A DNA stretch of 64,000 bases from Gellertiella hungarica (GCF_014197145.1 NZ_JACIEZ010000010.1:1-64000), one strand, 5' to 3'. Shown: positions 44,301-53,297, counted from the first letter of the stretch. Program-made: numbers and translations. Notes: generated by a model from the sequence alone, not told the origin.

Positions 44301-47140
44301 TCGCCGACGGGCAGACGGGCGAGAACACGGCTGACCGGACGGCGACCGGTTCGATTGCCTTCACCGATGTCGATCTCAGCGATGTCCACACGGTCAATTA
44401 TGTGCTGTCTTCGGTTGTCGGTGCTCCGGCAGCGCTCGGCACCTTCACACCCTCGATCACCAATGCGGCGACCGGCGACGGCACCGGCACCATCGGCTGG
44501 ACCTTCAAGGTCAATGACGGCGCCATCGACTATCTGGCGGCTGGCGAGAAGGTGACCCAGGTCTACACGATCACCGTGACCGACAGCTCGGGCGCAACCT
44601 CGACCCAGACGGTGACGATCGAGATCAACGGCACCAACGACAAGCCTGTGATCGGCGCCGGCGTCACCACCGGTTCGATCACCGAGATCGCCGACGGGCA
44701 GACGGGCGAGAACACGGCTGACCGGACGGCGACCGGTTCGATTGCCTTCACCGATGTCGATCTCAGCGATGTCCACACGGTCAATTATGTGCTGTCTTCG
44801 GTTGTCGGTGCTCCGGCAGCGCTCGGCACCTTCACACCCTCGATCACCAATGCGGCGACCGGCGACGGCACCGGCACCATCGGCTGGACCTTCAAGGTCA
44901 ATGACGGCGCCATCGATTATCTGAAGGCCGGGCAGCAGATCGTCCAGACCTACACGATCACGCTCAACGACGGTAAGGGCGGCACGGTCACCAAGGACGT
45001 GACGATCACGATCACAGGCACGAACGATGCGCCTGTCATCGGCAACGCAACGAACCTGGTGGTTTCCGAAGAAGGGCTGACGAACGGCATCCCGGATACG
45101 GTCGGCTCCACCGACACGACCAACAGCGTCATCGCAAGCGGCTCTGTCACGGCGACCGATGTGGACGGCAATACGCTCAGCTATTCCTTCGGAACGCCCA
45201 CCACTCCAGCGCTGACTTCGGGCGGCGTCGCCATCGTCTGGACGGCCGTGGGCAACCAGATGATCGGCAAGGCCGGGGTCAACACCATCATCACGCTGAC
45301 GATGGCGTCGAACGGTTCCTACACGGCAACCCTCAGCGGCCCGATCGATCATCCGAACGGCAATGGCGAAAACACCCTGGCGCTGACCGTTCCGGTCAAC
45401 GTCACCGACGGGATCGCGACGGCGACGCAGAACATCACGCTGACGATCGAGGACGACTCGCCGATCCGCGCCGAGCCGGAATATGCCTATCTGAAGAACG
45501 GCGCCGGCAACCCGGTCACCTTCGATCTCGACCCCGACACCACCCTCGTCAACAACTACGGCGCGGATGGCGGCTCGGTCCGGTTCAGCCCGCTCATCAA
45601 CGGCGACGACAGCGGCCTCACCTCGAATGGCGTTCCGATCACCTACGTCATTTCGAACGGCGGCCTGACGCTGACGGGCATGGCCGGCTCCACCTCGGTC
45701 TTCGTGATGACGCTCAACCCGGCGACCGGCAAATATTCGGTCGACATGAACGGGGTTGTCGACAGCCTCTCCAGCGTCGTGTTCGACGGAAACAGCGGAT
45801 ACAACTTTGAAGGGGCCAACAAGTCCTGGGCGGGCTTCGTCCCGACCGGCGAGTACCTCAGCTCTCCCGTCAACAACGACAGCTACGACCTGCTGCTGAC
45901 CCCCAAGGTCAACAACGTCAACGACGGCACGATCAACACCAATGCCAATGGCGGTGGCGTGAACAATGCCTTCGTGAATGCAGGCGAGACCATGCGTGTT
46001 GACTTCGTCCGCGACCTGCGCAACAGCCCCAACGGAAACGACTATGGCGTTTCCGGAAACCGAAACCATCTTTTCGATGCCCACTACACCACCAACGGTG
46101 CGTCCGTCGGGTTCAGGGGCACGGCGGGAACCGTCATCAACATCACGGCATTCGACGATCCGGATGGTAACCTGGTCGTGGGCGACGGTGCGAAGGATAC
46201 GATCACCCAGGTTGCGATTTCGTATGGCGGTGCTTCGCTGATCGTCACCGCCACCACCACCCTGACCAGCTATAATGTCGGCGGAAAGATCTTTTCTGTG
46301 GATCTCAACGCGGATGGCTCCGTCGATGTGGGCGGTGTCGTCACCGGCGCACAGATCGGGGTCTACACCGGAAACGGCTACAATAGCGTGGAATATTCCT
46401 ACGTATCCGGCGACCCCTTCCAGCTGGCCGGCTTCGGCACGTCCATCCCGACGACCGCCCCCGCAAGCTTCTCGGTTCCGATTGAGATCATCGACCGTGA
46501 TGGCGACATCGCCCACAGCAACATCGGTGTTACGCTCACCGCATCGACCGATGCGATCAAGGACTTCTCTGCCTTTTCAAGCGGGCAGCCCTTCACCGTC
46601 ACCTCCGCGACCGAAAAGCATGTCATCGGCTCGTACTACAACGACACGCTCACCGGCGACAGCCGCGACAACGTGCTCTACGGCAACAACGGCGCGGACA
46701 CGCTCACCGGCAACGGCGGCAAGGATGTGCTCATCGGTGGCCATGGCAACGACATTCTCTATGGCGGCGACGGCGACGATATGCTGATCGGCGGTCATGG
46801 AATGGACACGCTCTATGGCGGCACTGGTGCAGATACGTTCGTGCTCACGGACCTCAACATCGCGGACGTGATCATGGATTACTCGCCGCTGCAGGGCGAC
46901 ACGGTCGATCTGACTTCGCTGCTGGGCGGACTGGCTTCCAGCACCGACCTCGAAGCCGGTGGTTATGTCCAGGCGGTCACCAGCGGCGCCAATACCCTGC
47001 TGCAGGTCGATGTCGACGGTGGCGGCAACAACTGGACGACGGTTGCGACGCTGAACAACTTCACCCAGGCCGTCAATGCCGACACGATCCGCGTGCTGTT
47101 CGGTGATGAAAATCACCATGCGACGGCCCAGCAGATCTGA
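41369..47140 (+). CDS. Giant RTX adhesin with cadherin/VCBS-like repeats
   Basis: This is a 1923-residue acidic protein, without a Sec signal, for type I secretion. Residues about 1-190 are a unique N-terminal module with a beta-rich segment (LPEGVSIDKIVIQGKDIILVQ is its start) and an AAG site at 136-138. Residues about 195-1230 hold nine Ig/cadherin-like units of about 100-130 residues joined by GTNDxPVI linkers. Then comes a T1SS-143-like region, RTX nonapeptides at about 1750-1820 (GGHGNDILYGGDGDD), and a C-terminal secretion-signal region. It should be a calcium-stabilised surface adhesin. The protease at 39993 and the exporters on both sides are the natural partners. The lipoprotein gene follows after 55 bp with no terminator between. 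Confidence 0.9.
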   Translation: MLDRDIDIHNNAAASGEESRVEGNAPAGIEVAQANQNPVFTDPATGSAVPADQAPAATPDGTRFAADQSNTVTLPEGVSIDKIVIQGKDIILVQADGTRIIITDGAVKVPTFLIGQVEVPQQTLVAALQANGINVAAGPDGTVSVVSTQSSGGNLSDGNGDIGDAGGVIGLLGNTDLVFGGATEEEVIAGIDPNDAPVFTSAAGIGSVTEILDGAPGENSTALTATGELRFTDADLQDSHSVSAIAGGAGYLGSFTPVITDSATGDGSGAVRWTFSVDDADLDYLAAGQTLTQTYTVTVTDGSGAVATQTVTVTLVGTNDAPVIISGPGAGSVTELADNAEGETVATLTTSGLLSFADVDDLDTHTVSAAPVGEGYLGTFTPVLADDSTGDNAGSIGWTFSVSDGALDFLAAGETRTQTYTVTVTDNNGATSSQTVTITLVGTNDAPIITSGPGEGSVKEYSYRGEEEWGSEGEWEGPREAAPMIHSTTGTLDFTDVDDIDTHTVSVTPNGEGYIGSFQPIITNTATGDNNGQISWTYTVQDGALDYLGAGQTRTQTYTVTVTDNNGASSSQTVTITLIGSNDRPIITGGQTSGSITELTDTDKLENNFDHPASGTLSFIDVDDVDTHTVSYYSLGSDYLGTFSVTLTDDSTGDNAGTVAWNFSVPDSAIDYLAAGQTLTQYYGVMVNDGKGGLTSQLVAVTITGTNDAPIITTGPVTESVKEIADGTEGENVDDLATNGTLAFTDVDDIDTHTVTFTPAGEKYLGDFSVSIGDDSTTDNTGTINWTFSVADADVDYLAVGETLTQTYTVTVRDNNGATSTQTVTITIVGTNDKPVITSGPDAGSVTEIADGQTGETTADLTATGSLAFSDVDLTNTHTVTHALTSVTGAAAALGTFEPTITNVATGDGTGTIGWTFKVNDGAIDYLAAGEKVTQVYTITVTDSSGATSTQTVTIEINGTNDKPVIGAGVTTGSITEIADGQTGENTADRTATGSIAFTDVDLSDVHTVNYVLSSVVGAPAALGTFTPSITNAATGDGTGTIGWTFKVNDGAIDYLAAGEKVTQVYTITVTDSSGATSTQTVTIEINGTNDKPVIGAGVTTGSITEIADGQTGENTADRTATGSIAFTDVDLSDVHTVNYVLSSVVGAPAALGTFTPSITNAATGDGTGTIGWTFKVNDGAIDYLKAGQQIVQTYTITLNDGKGGTVTKDVTITITGTNDAPVIGNATNLVVSEEGLTNGIPDTVGSTDTTNSVIASGSVTATDVDGNTLSYSFGTPTTPALTSGGVAIVWTAVGNQMIGKAGVNTIITLTMASNGSYTATLSGPIDHPNGNGENTLALTVPVNVTDGIATATQNITLTIEDDSPIRAEPEYAYLKNGAGNPVTFDLDPDTTLVNNYGADGGSVRFSPLINGDDSGLTSNGVPITYVISNGGLTLTGMAGSTSVFVMTLNPATGKYSVDMNGVVDSLSSVVFDGNSGYNFEGANKSWAGFVPTGEYLSSPVNNDSYDLLLTPKVNNVNDGTINTNANGGGVNNAFVNAGETMRVDFVRDLRNSPNGNDYGVSGNRNHLFDAHYTTNGASVGFRGTAGTVINITAFDDPDGNLVVGDGAKDTITQVAISYGGASLIVTATTTLTSYNVGGKIFSVDLNADGSVDVGGVVTGAQIGVYTGNGYNSVEYSYVSGDPFQLAGFGTSIPTTAPASFSVPIEIIDRDGDIAHSNIGVTLTASTDAIKDFSAFSSGQPFTVTSATEKHVIGSYYNDTLTGDSRDNVLYGNNGADTLTGNGGKDVLIGGHGNDILYGGDGDDMLIGGHGMDTLYGGTGADTFVLTDLNIADVIMDYSPLQGDTVDLTSLLGGLASSTDLEAGGYVQAVTSGANTLLQVDVDGGGNNWTTVATLNNFTQAVNADTIRVLFGDENHHATAQQI
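44081..44916 (+). repeat. Near-identical 387-bp repeats inside the adhesin gene
   Basis: The 449 bp at 44081-44529 are, as far as I can check by eye, identical to 44468-44916, an offset of exactly 387 bp (129 codons). Silent differences are absent although the neighbouring repeat units have diverged strongly. This implies a very recent duplication or ongoing gene conversion and makes copy-number change likely. Confidence 0.9.
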
Positions 47141-47195
47141 TAGGGTCTGCTTCGCTCCGCCGGGGGGCGGCACACGCATGGCAATGGAGGCAGGC

Positions 47196-48380
47196 ATGGG
47201 AACCGCACGAATGGGCTCCACGGGTATTTCTCGTGGAGCGAGGTGGGTGTTCCCCGTTCTGGGGCTCCTGCTCGCGGGATGCCAGACCAAGGACTTCGTG
47301 CCCGCTTCCTCGGGCTCGAAGGTTCCGGCGGCGACGACGGCGCAACAGCCTGCCCAGGCAGCCAACCAGACATTCGGAGCCGGCGCGGTTCGCGTCGGCT
47401 TCCTTGCGATCAAGCGCCAGAACCAGAGCCTGCGCCAGGCCGACAGCGATTATCGCAGCGGTGCGGCCTTTGCGGTGAACCGGCTGGGCGGCGATGCCGT
47501 GCAGCTGATCGTCCGCGAGGTGCCCGAAGCGCCTGCCGCCATCAGCGACGGTGCAGCCGCGCTCGGCCGGCAGGGTGTTTCCTTCATGCTGACGACGGCG
47601 CGGGGACCCGAGGTCGATACGGTGAAGGCCGGTCTGGGTGGCCGGCCCGTGCCCATCCTCTCCTTCCAGCCGAACGGCACCGCCGTCCCGGAAAGCGCCC
47701 ATTCCTTCCTCTCCAGCCAGACGGACGGTCTGGTCGAGGGTGCCTCCTTCGCCATGGCCGAGGGCTCTTCCCAGGCCATCGTGCTCTATGCCTCGCCGGC
47801 AGAAAAGCCTGCCGCAGAGCGGGTTTCGGCGGAGCTGCGTTCCTTCGGCGCGGGCGTTGCGCCTCCTGTGGATGTCAGCGGCGGTTCGGTCTCCGGCCGG
47901 TCCATCGAGGCCTGGAACAAGGTCGACATGGTCGTGATCATGCCGGGGGTAAAGGCTCCGGGCGATGTCATCCGCCGGACGGACGAGCAGAAGCCGCCGC
48001 GCCCTGGACGGCGCATCGTGCTGGCGGATGGCATGCCGCAGGCCGACATGAGCCATCCCAAGCTGACCGGCAGCATTGCCTGCCGGTTCGGGCAGGAGGT
48101 GCAGGCGCGGATCGGCAAGTCCTATCTGGCGAATTCCGGCATGCCGGCCTCCACGGATGTCGGCTACGGCTTCGATGCCATGGCCATGGCCATCGGCCTC
48201 GTCAACCGATGGGGAGAACAGGCCTTCAGCCCCGAGGCGATGATGGCGCCGGAAGGCTTTTCCGGCTCGCTCGGCGTGTTCCGGCTGGAAAAGGCGGGCC
48301 ATGTGCGCCGCACCTGCGACATCTTCAAGATCGCCAACGGCTCCTACATGTTCTTCCAGCGGGCGCCCAGCACGCTCTGA
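47196..48380 (+). CDS. Periplasmic-binding-fold lipoprotein
   Basis: This 394-residue protein has a lipoprotein signal with lipobox LLLAGC (Cys about residue 28) followed by a type I periplasmic-binding fold (branched-chain amino acid receptor / LpoA-like penicillin-binding-protein activator family), for example GAVRVGFLAIKRQNQ and a late DVGYGFDAMAMAIGL. Its role here is unknown. It follows the giant adhesin by 55 bp on the same strand and converges with the second exporter. GGAGG 5 nt before 47196 selects this start over upstream in-frame codons. No transporter permease is nearby, so an envelope-structural role is more likely than nutrient uptake. Confidence 0.75.
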   Translation: MGTARMGSTGISRGARWVFPVLGLLLAGCQTKDFVPASSGSKVPAATTAQQPAQAANQTFGAGAVRVGFLAIKRQNQSLRQADSDYRSGAAFAVNRLGGDAVQLIVREVPEAPAAISDGAAALGRQGVSFMLTTARGPEVDTVKAGLGGRPVPILSFQPNGTAVPESAHSFLSSQTDGLVEGASFAMAEGSSQAIVLYASPAEKPAAERVSAELRSFGAGVAPPVDVSGGSVSGRSIEAWNKVDMVVIMPGVKAPGDVIRRTDEQKPPRPGRRIVLADGMPQADMSHPKLTGSIACRFGQEVQARIGKSYLANSGMPASTDVGYGFDAMAMAIGLVNRWGEQAFSPEAMMAPEGFSGSLGVFRLEKAGHVRRTCDIFKIANGSYMFFQRAPSTL

Positions 48381-48406
48381 GGCGCCTGCCTTCCGGGCCT
48401 GGCCCC

Positions 48407-49750
48407 TCAGCGCTCCCGGAAGGAGCGGTCGAGCGAGGGAATGAGCGGCCCGAGCAGATAATCGAGCGCCGAACGCTCATGGGTGGTGATGACGACGCTG
48501 GCCGGCATGCCGGGATAAAGCTCGATCTGCGGAACATCCGCCAGCTCCTTCTCGTCCACGTCGATCAGCGCCGTGTAATAGGGCATCTGGGTACGCTCGT
48601 CGGTGAAGCGGTCGGCGGAAATCTGGCGCACGCTGCCATGGATCAGCGGCAGGGTCTTCTGCTTGTAGGAGGTGAAGTGCACCTCGGCCTTCATGCCCGG
48701 GCGGATTTCCGAGATGTCCTCGACGCGGATCTTCGCCTCGACATCGAGCGGACTGTCATCGGGAACGATATCCATCATTTTCTCGCCGGGGCGGATGACG
48801 CCGCCGACGCTGAACACCGAAAGGCCGACGACGGTGCCGGAATAGGGGCTCTTGATGTGGGTGTTGTCGAGCGCCTTCTGGGCGGCATCCAGCCGGGGGG
48901 TGACGTCGTTGAGCTTCATGCGCGTGTCGCGCAGCTGCTGGGCGACATCCTCGAGGTAGTCCGTCTCGATCTGCTTGATCTGGGCCTCGACCTCCGTCTT
49001 CGTCTGGAGCAGCACCTGCTCGTTGGTCTTCAGGGCGTCGAGCTCCGCGGCGGTCTGGGTCGAGGCCCTTTCGAGCTCGCTCAGGCGGCTTCGCGTGGCG
49101 AGCTTTCGTTCCACCAGTCCGGCCACGGATTTCTTCTCCTCGTCCAGCGAAACGAGCTTGCTCTCCAGCGCGAGCTTCTGGGCGGCTACGCCCGAAATCT
49201 GGCTTTCATACTGAAGGCGCCGCTGCACGAGCACGGATTTCCGGTTTTCGAGCGCCATGCGGCGCGAGCGGAACTCCGCCGCCTGCTCGATGAGGGCAGC
49301 GGAGATCGCATCGTTGCGCTTGCCGGCGAGGTTCGACGGGAAGGAGATGGTGCCGCGGCCTTCCGCTTCCGCCGTGAGACGCGCCAGAACGGCGGAAAGC
49401 TGGGCCTCCTGCTGCTGCAGGATCGAGAGCTGCGTGCGTACGGGGACATCGTCGAGGATGATCAGCGTATCGCCCTCCCGCACATGGCTGCCTTCGCGCA
49501 CCAGAAGGTCCTTGACGGTGCCGCCGTCGAGATTCTGGATGCTCTTGCGGTTGCCTTCGACCTTCACCACGCCGTCGCCGATGACGGCTGCATTGAGCGG
49601 GGCAAGGGCGGCCCAGCCGCCGAGCACCCCGAAGAAGAGAATGATGACCGCCCAGCCGAAACGGGCCGTCTGGCGGAAATCGTCCGGCGGGCGATGGCTG
49701 ATCCACTGGCGGCCGCTGGTGCCATCGGAAACGGTCAGCGCGGTGCTCAT
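48407..49750 (-). CDS. HlyD-family membrane fusion protein (PrtE-like)
   Basis: This 447-residue type I secretion adaptor has a cytoplasmic N-terminus, one transmembrane helix (about residues 28-50), a barrel-sandwich (DGVVKVEGNRKSIQNLDGG), a long coiled coil (about 110-290), and a C-terminal barrel ending LDYLLGPLIPSL. It is similar in plan to, but different in sequence from, the HlyD protein at 37990, so the window holds two separate exporters. It starts in an ATGA overlap with the upstream ABC gene. No TolC gene accompanies this pair. Confidence 0.9.
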   Translation of the reverse strand: MSTALTVSDGTSGRQWISHRPPDDFRQTARFGWAVIILFFGVLGGWAALAPLNAAVIGDGVVKVEGNRKSIQNLDGGTVKDLLVREGSHVREGDTLIILDDVPVRTQLSILQQQEAQLSAVLARLTAEAEGRGTISFPSNLAGKRNDAISAALIEQAAEFRSRRMALENRKSVLVQRRLQYESQISGVAAQKLALESKLVSLDEEKKSVAGLVERKLATRSRLSELERASTQTAAELDALKTNEQVLLQTKTEVEAQIKQIETDYLEDVAQQLRDTRMKLNDVTPRLDAAQKALDNTHIKSPYSGTVVGLSVFSVGGVIRPGEKMMDIVPDDSPLDVEAKIRVEDISEIRPGMKAEVHFTSYKQKTLPLIHGSVRQISADRFTDERTQMPYYTALIDVDEKELADVPQIELYPGMPASVVITTHERSALDYLLGPLIPSLDRSFRER

Positions 49751-51482
49751 GCCTGGCCTCCCTGACCGGCCGCGGCGGGCGGCTTCACGTTGATGACCTT
49801 GACGGGCTGCGCGGGCTTCTGCGGCGTCGTGGGCGCGGCGAACCGGTTCATGATGGACTGGCGGTCGCCGAAGGCCTCGACCTGCCCGTCCTTGAGCAGC
49901 AGCAGCTTGTCGACTGAGGCGATGGTGCCGCTGCGGTGGGAAATGATAATCACGGTCGTGCCATTGGCCCGCAGGTTATGGATGGCATGGCCGAGCGCCT
50001 GGTCTCCCACGGCATCCAGATTGGAACTGGGTTCATCGAGCAGCACGAATTTCGGCATGCCGTAGACGGCACGGGCAAGTCCGATGCGCTGACGGTAGCC
50101 GCCGGAAAGAAGCGTGCCACCGGGCCCGATGATCGTGTCGTAGCCCTGCGGCAGCTGGAGGATGAGCTCGTGCACGCCGGCAAGCTTCGCCGCTTCGATC
50201 ACGAGGTGGTCGTCGACCCGCTCGAAGCGGCATATGTTGGCCGCAACGCTCTCGGGAAAAAGCTCCACCTCCTGCGGGAGGTAACCGAGATAGCGCCCCA
50301 GATGGGTCTTCGGCCACTGGGTGATGTTCGCGCCGTCGAGCCGCACGGTTCCGGCTGTGGGAGGCAGGATGCCCATGAGGATGCGGGCCAGCGTGCTTTT
50401 CCCCGCGCTCGAGGGGCCGATGATGCCGAGAACCTCGCCGGCCTCCAGGGTAAAGCCGACCTTCTGGAGGATCGGCCTGTTGCTGTTCGGCGCAACGAAG
50501 GCGACGTTGTCGACGATCAGCCTGCCATGGGGGATGGCAGGGTGAGCGCCGGCTTTTCCGCCGGCACGCTCTCCAGCAGCTGGGTCAGGCGGGCCAGCGC
50601 ATCGCGCGCATTGACGAAGTTCCGCCAGTTGCCGACGAGCTGCTCCACGGGCTGGAGCGCGCGGCCCAGCAGCATGTTGCTGGCGAACATGATGCCGCCC
50701 GCTGCCAGCCGCTCGATGACTAGATAGGCCCCGACGGCCAGCACCATCGACTGCATCGACATGCGCAGATACTTGATCGCTCCGCTGAGCACGCCGCCGC
50801 GGTCGCTCGCCACCACCTGGGCATGGAGCATGCGGTCGCGGTCCTCGGACCAGCGGGTGAGAAGCCCTTCGGCCATGCCCATGGCGCGCACGGAATCGGA
50901 ATTGCGCATGCTGACATCGGTGAAGGCGTAGTTGCGGTTCGCCGCGTCGCCCGACTGGCTGAGGCTGCGCTTCAGCACCACCTCGTTGAGGCCCGCGAGC
51001 AGCACCAGTGCTGCCATGCCGCAGAGGGCGAAGATGCCCACCGCCGAATGCAGCAGGAAGAGCACGATGAGATAGATGGGGATCCACGGCACGTCGAAGA
51101 GCGCCTGCACACCCGCACCCGTGGCAAAGAAGCGGACCGTATCGAGATCCCGCATGGGCTGGCTGCGAAGCTCCGGCCGCTCCAGCGCGGCCATCATGAC
51201 GCGCCGGGAAAGGAGGGCATCGATGCGAAGTCCGGCGCGGTTCAGAATGCGGCTCCGCACGCCGTCGAGCAGGACCAGTGCGGCATAAGACACCAGAAGG
51301 ATGAGGCTGAGCATGGTCAGCGTCACCAGGCTGCCGCTGGACATCACCCGGTCGTAAACCTGCAGCATGTAGAGCGGCCCCGCCAGATAAAGCAGGTTGA
51401 TCGCCAGACTGAACGCCGCCGCGACCGAGTAATATCCCCGGAGGTTGGAAAGGACAGACCGTATTTCCGCATTGTTGAACAT
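49747..51482 (-). pseudogene. PrtD-like type I secretion ABC transporter, frameshifted
   Basis: The N-terminal transmembrane half is read from 51482 (or TTG 51503) and stops at 50517. The ATP-binding half continues in the next phase to 49747. The break is at a run of five G on the + strand (50529-50533); one more base restores a 578-residue protein, the usual PrtD length. Motifs: GPSSAGKST (Walker A), LLSGGYRQRIGLARAV (signature), FVLLDEPSSNLD (Walker B), SHRSGT (H-loop). There is no C39-like domain, unlike the transporter at 35836. The family exports RTX proteins or proteases. It overlaps the HlyD gene, and has no clear ribosome site at either start. Confidence 0.85.
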
Positions 51483-51750
51483 GAAACGCAGGTACCAACC
51501 CAAAACCGGCGGCGATCACGGCGCAGAGTGTCTGGCGGGGATCTTCCGGATAAAGCCATTGCGAGCGACATCGTTATTTACGATTAAACATCGTATATAA
51601 ACGAAGATGTCTAATAAAACACTCGCAGGCGTCGGTCAAAGTCAGCGGAAGACTTTTATGGACCTGTGATCAGGAGAAAGAGGGCGGTGCGTGCCTCGGC
51701 GCGTGGAGGACGAGGGCCCGTCGTCAGGCGGAAACCGCGACCGCGCCTCC

Positions 51751-51957
51751 TCAGGAGACGGCAACCAGCTCGTGCTGCTGGTCGGCCTCATGGGCCACGG
51801 CTGCAACGCGATAGGTGACGGTTACCGATACTTCATGCCCGACGATCCGGGCGTGTTCATGCGCCCAACGGGTGGCAGAGCGACCGGTGCGCTGCTGTCC
51901 GCAACTGCACTTCGCCGATGCCGTTTCCAGAGACTGGTTCGTACTCACGTCACTCAT
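51751..51957 (-). CDS. Small hypothetical protein with CxC motif
   Basis: This is a 68-residue frame starting MSDVSTNQSL with a weak AAGCGGGA upstream. It has CSC at residues about 16-18, then RWAHEHARIVGHEVSVTVTYR, which alternates like a real beta-strand. It looks conserved in style, but I cannot place it in a family. It lies in a roughly 670-bp gap between the ABC gene and the HxlR regulator. The AT-rich stretch 51560-51640 belongs to the ABC gene's upstream region. The rest (51958-52171) shows nothing else. Confidence 0.45.
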   Translation of the reverse strand: MSDVSTNQSLETASAKCSCGQQRTGRSATRWAHEHARIVGHEVSVTVTYRVAAVAHEADQQHELVAVS

Positions 51958-52171
51958 TCCCGCTTGCCTTGGTCGCCAGTGCCATGAGGGCCATAGTTGC
52001 ATGTATCGATGAGCAAAGGTTTACTGTCGAAAGCGCAAAACAATGCAACAACCTTTTTTGGTTGCTTTTCACTTAAGCAGGAAATCGCCGAAGTGGAGCG
52101 GATCTAAACGAGAAACCTTCGTTTATATCCTGCGTTCTACTGGTGCTGTTCCTGCCGGGTTCGTTTCACGA

Positions 52172-52567
52172 CTATCCGGCCGCATGGGCGGCGGTGGGGC
52201 CGCCGGGTGAGGCCGGCGGTGCCTCCGGCTTCCTTTTCTGCTTCAGGCGATGCCCGACCTCGACGATCGCCCGGATCGCAGGGAGGAACTCGGCGCCATG
52301 TTCCGTCAGGACGTACTCGACCGATGGCGGGGATGTGGGCATGACGTTGCGGGCAATGACGCCCCTGTCCTCCAGCTCCCGCAGGCGCTGGGTCAGCACC
52401 TTGGCGGATACGAGAGGGATGTCCGAGCGCAATTCGGAAAAGCGGCGCGGACCTTCGGACAGATACCAGATGATGTTCGGCGTCCAGGCGCCGCCCAGCA
52501 CCGCCATGCATTCCGAAAGCGGGCAGAGAGGCGTCGGCGTTCTGTTCTTGCGGCGCTTGAGGGGCAT
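52172..52567 (-). CDS. HxlR-family transcriptional regulator
   Basis: This 131-residue winged-helix regulator carries the HxlR signature CPLSECMAVLGGAWTPNIIWYL at its start (residues about 15-36) and RFSELRSDIP...VLTQRLRELEDRGVI (recognition helix region). The Cys in CPLSEC is the redox- or electrophile-sensing position in several relatives. It is divergent from the glutathione transferase operon, which it probably controls. AAGGAG 7 nt before 52567 fixes the start; the upstream in-frame ATG at 52606 lies in the regulatory region. Confidence 0.88.
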   Translation of the reverse strand: MPLKRRKNRTPTPLCPLSECMAVLGGAWTPNIIWYLSEGPRRFSELRSDIPLVSAKVLTQRLRELEDRGVIARNVMPTSPPSVEYVLTEHGAEFLPAIRAIVEVGHRLKQKRKPEAPPASPGGPTAAHAAG

Positions 52568-52614
52568 CGGCGGCTCCTTTCGGTGGTTACCGCAGGGATA
52601 CCTCATTCTGAAGC

Positions 52615-52640
52615 TTACTTCAAGTTTCCACGTTACTTAA
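52615..52640. promoter_or_regulatory. Direct-repeat operator candidate, HxlR/gst region
   Basis: TTACTTCAAG and TTACTTAAGG start 18 bp apart (52615 and 52633) in the middle of the divergent region. A CTTCAAG/TTGAAG-type half also occurs just before (tgaagc). The position suits binding by the HxlR dimer to control both directions. Confidence 0.45.
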
Positions 52641-52691
52641 GGTGACCATGCGGCTAGCGTGCCTCTGCAAACCACAACAGAGGAGCTCACC

Positions 52692-53297
52692 ATGAAGCTT
52701 TACTACAAGCCCGGCGCCTGCTCGCTGGCCTCCCACATCATCCTCAACGAGGTCGGCGAGCGCTTCGCCCTCGAATCCGTCGATACCGCCAGCCGGCGCA
52801 CGGCCTCGGGCGCGGATTATTTGCGCATCAATCCGAAGGGAAAGGTTCCCGCGCTGGAACTGGAGGGCGAGGTGCTCACCGAGGGCCCGGCCATCCTTCA
52901 GTTCATCGCCGACCGGAAAGGCCGAAGGGACCTGGCGCCGGAACCGGGCGGCATGGCGCGTGCCCGCCTCCTGGAAGTCCTCAACTTCACCGGTACGGAA
53001 CTGCATGTGGCCTTCGGACCGCTCTTCAATCCCGCGTCGGACGAGGCGAGCAAGGCGGCGGCGCGCAAGGCGGTATCGGCGAAGCTGGACTGGCTGGAAA
53101 GCCGTCTGGGCGACGGGCGTTCCTATCTGACGGGCAGCGATTTCACGGTTGCCGATGCCTATGCCTTCGTCGTCGCCAACTGGGCCAATTTCACCGGAAT
53201 CGACCTTTCCGCCTGGCCGAAACTCTCCGGCTTCATGCAGCGCGTTGCGGAACGTCCGAGCGTGCAGGCCTCGCTTCGCGCCGAGGGACTGGCATGA
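52692..53297 (+). CDS. Beta-class glutathione S-transferase
   Basis: This 201-residue protein, the same length as E. coli GstA, begins MKLYYKPGACSLASHI with the beta-class Cys10. It has a thioredoxin-like N-terminal domain (NPKGKVPAL, cis-Pro; EGPAIL, glutathione Ser-equivalent region) and an all-helical C-terminal domain (DFTVADAYAF). It conjugates glutathione to electrophiles. AGAGGAG upstream fixes the start at 52692. It is first in a three-gene unit with the NTF2-like and tautomerase proteins, probably induced by electrophiles through HxlR. Confidence 0.9.
   Translation: MKLYYKPGACSLASHIILNEVGERFALESVDTASRRTASGADYLRINPKGKVPALELEGEVLTEGPAILQFIADRKGRRDLAPEPGGMARARLLEVLNFTGTELHVAFGPLFNPASDEASKAAARKAVSAKLDWLESRLGDGRSYLTGSDFTVADAYAFVVANWANFTGIDLSAWPKLSGFMQRVAERPSVQASLRAEGLA

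Noticed and set aside
41225-46516. 1763-codon open frame on the - strand
   Set aside because: Mirror of the repetitive adhesin gene. Its apparent repeats are only the complement of the adhesin repeats, and no domain is visible.
48389-48423. Inverted repeat CCTTCCGGG/CCCGGAAGG as a terminator
   Set aside because: The loop is 17 nt, there is no T-run, and it overlaps the end of the HlyD gene, so function is doubtful.
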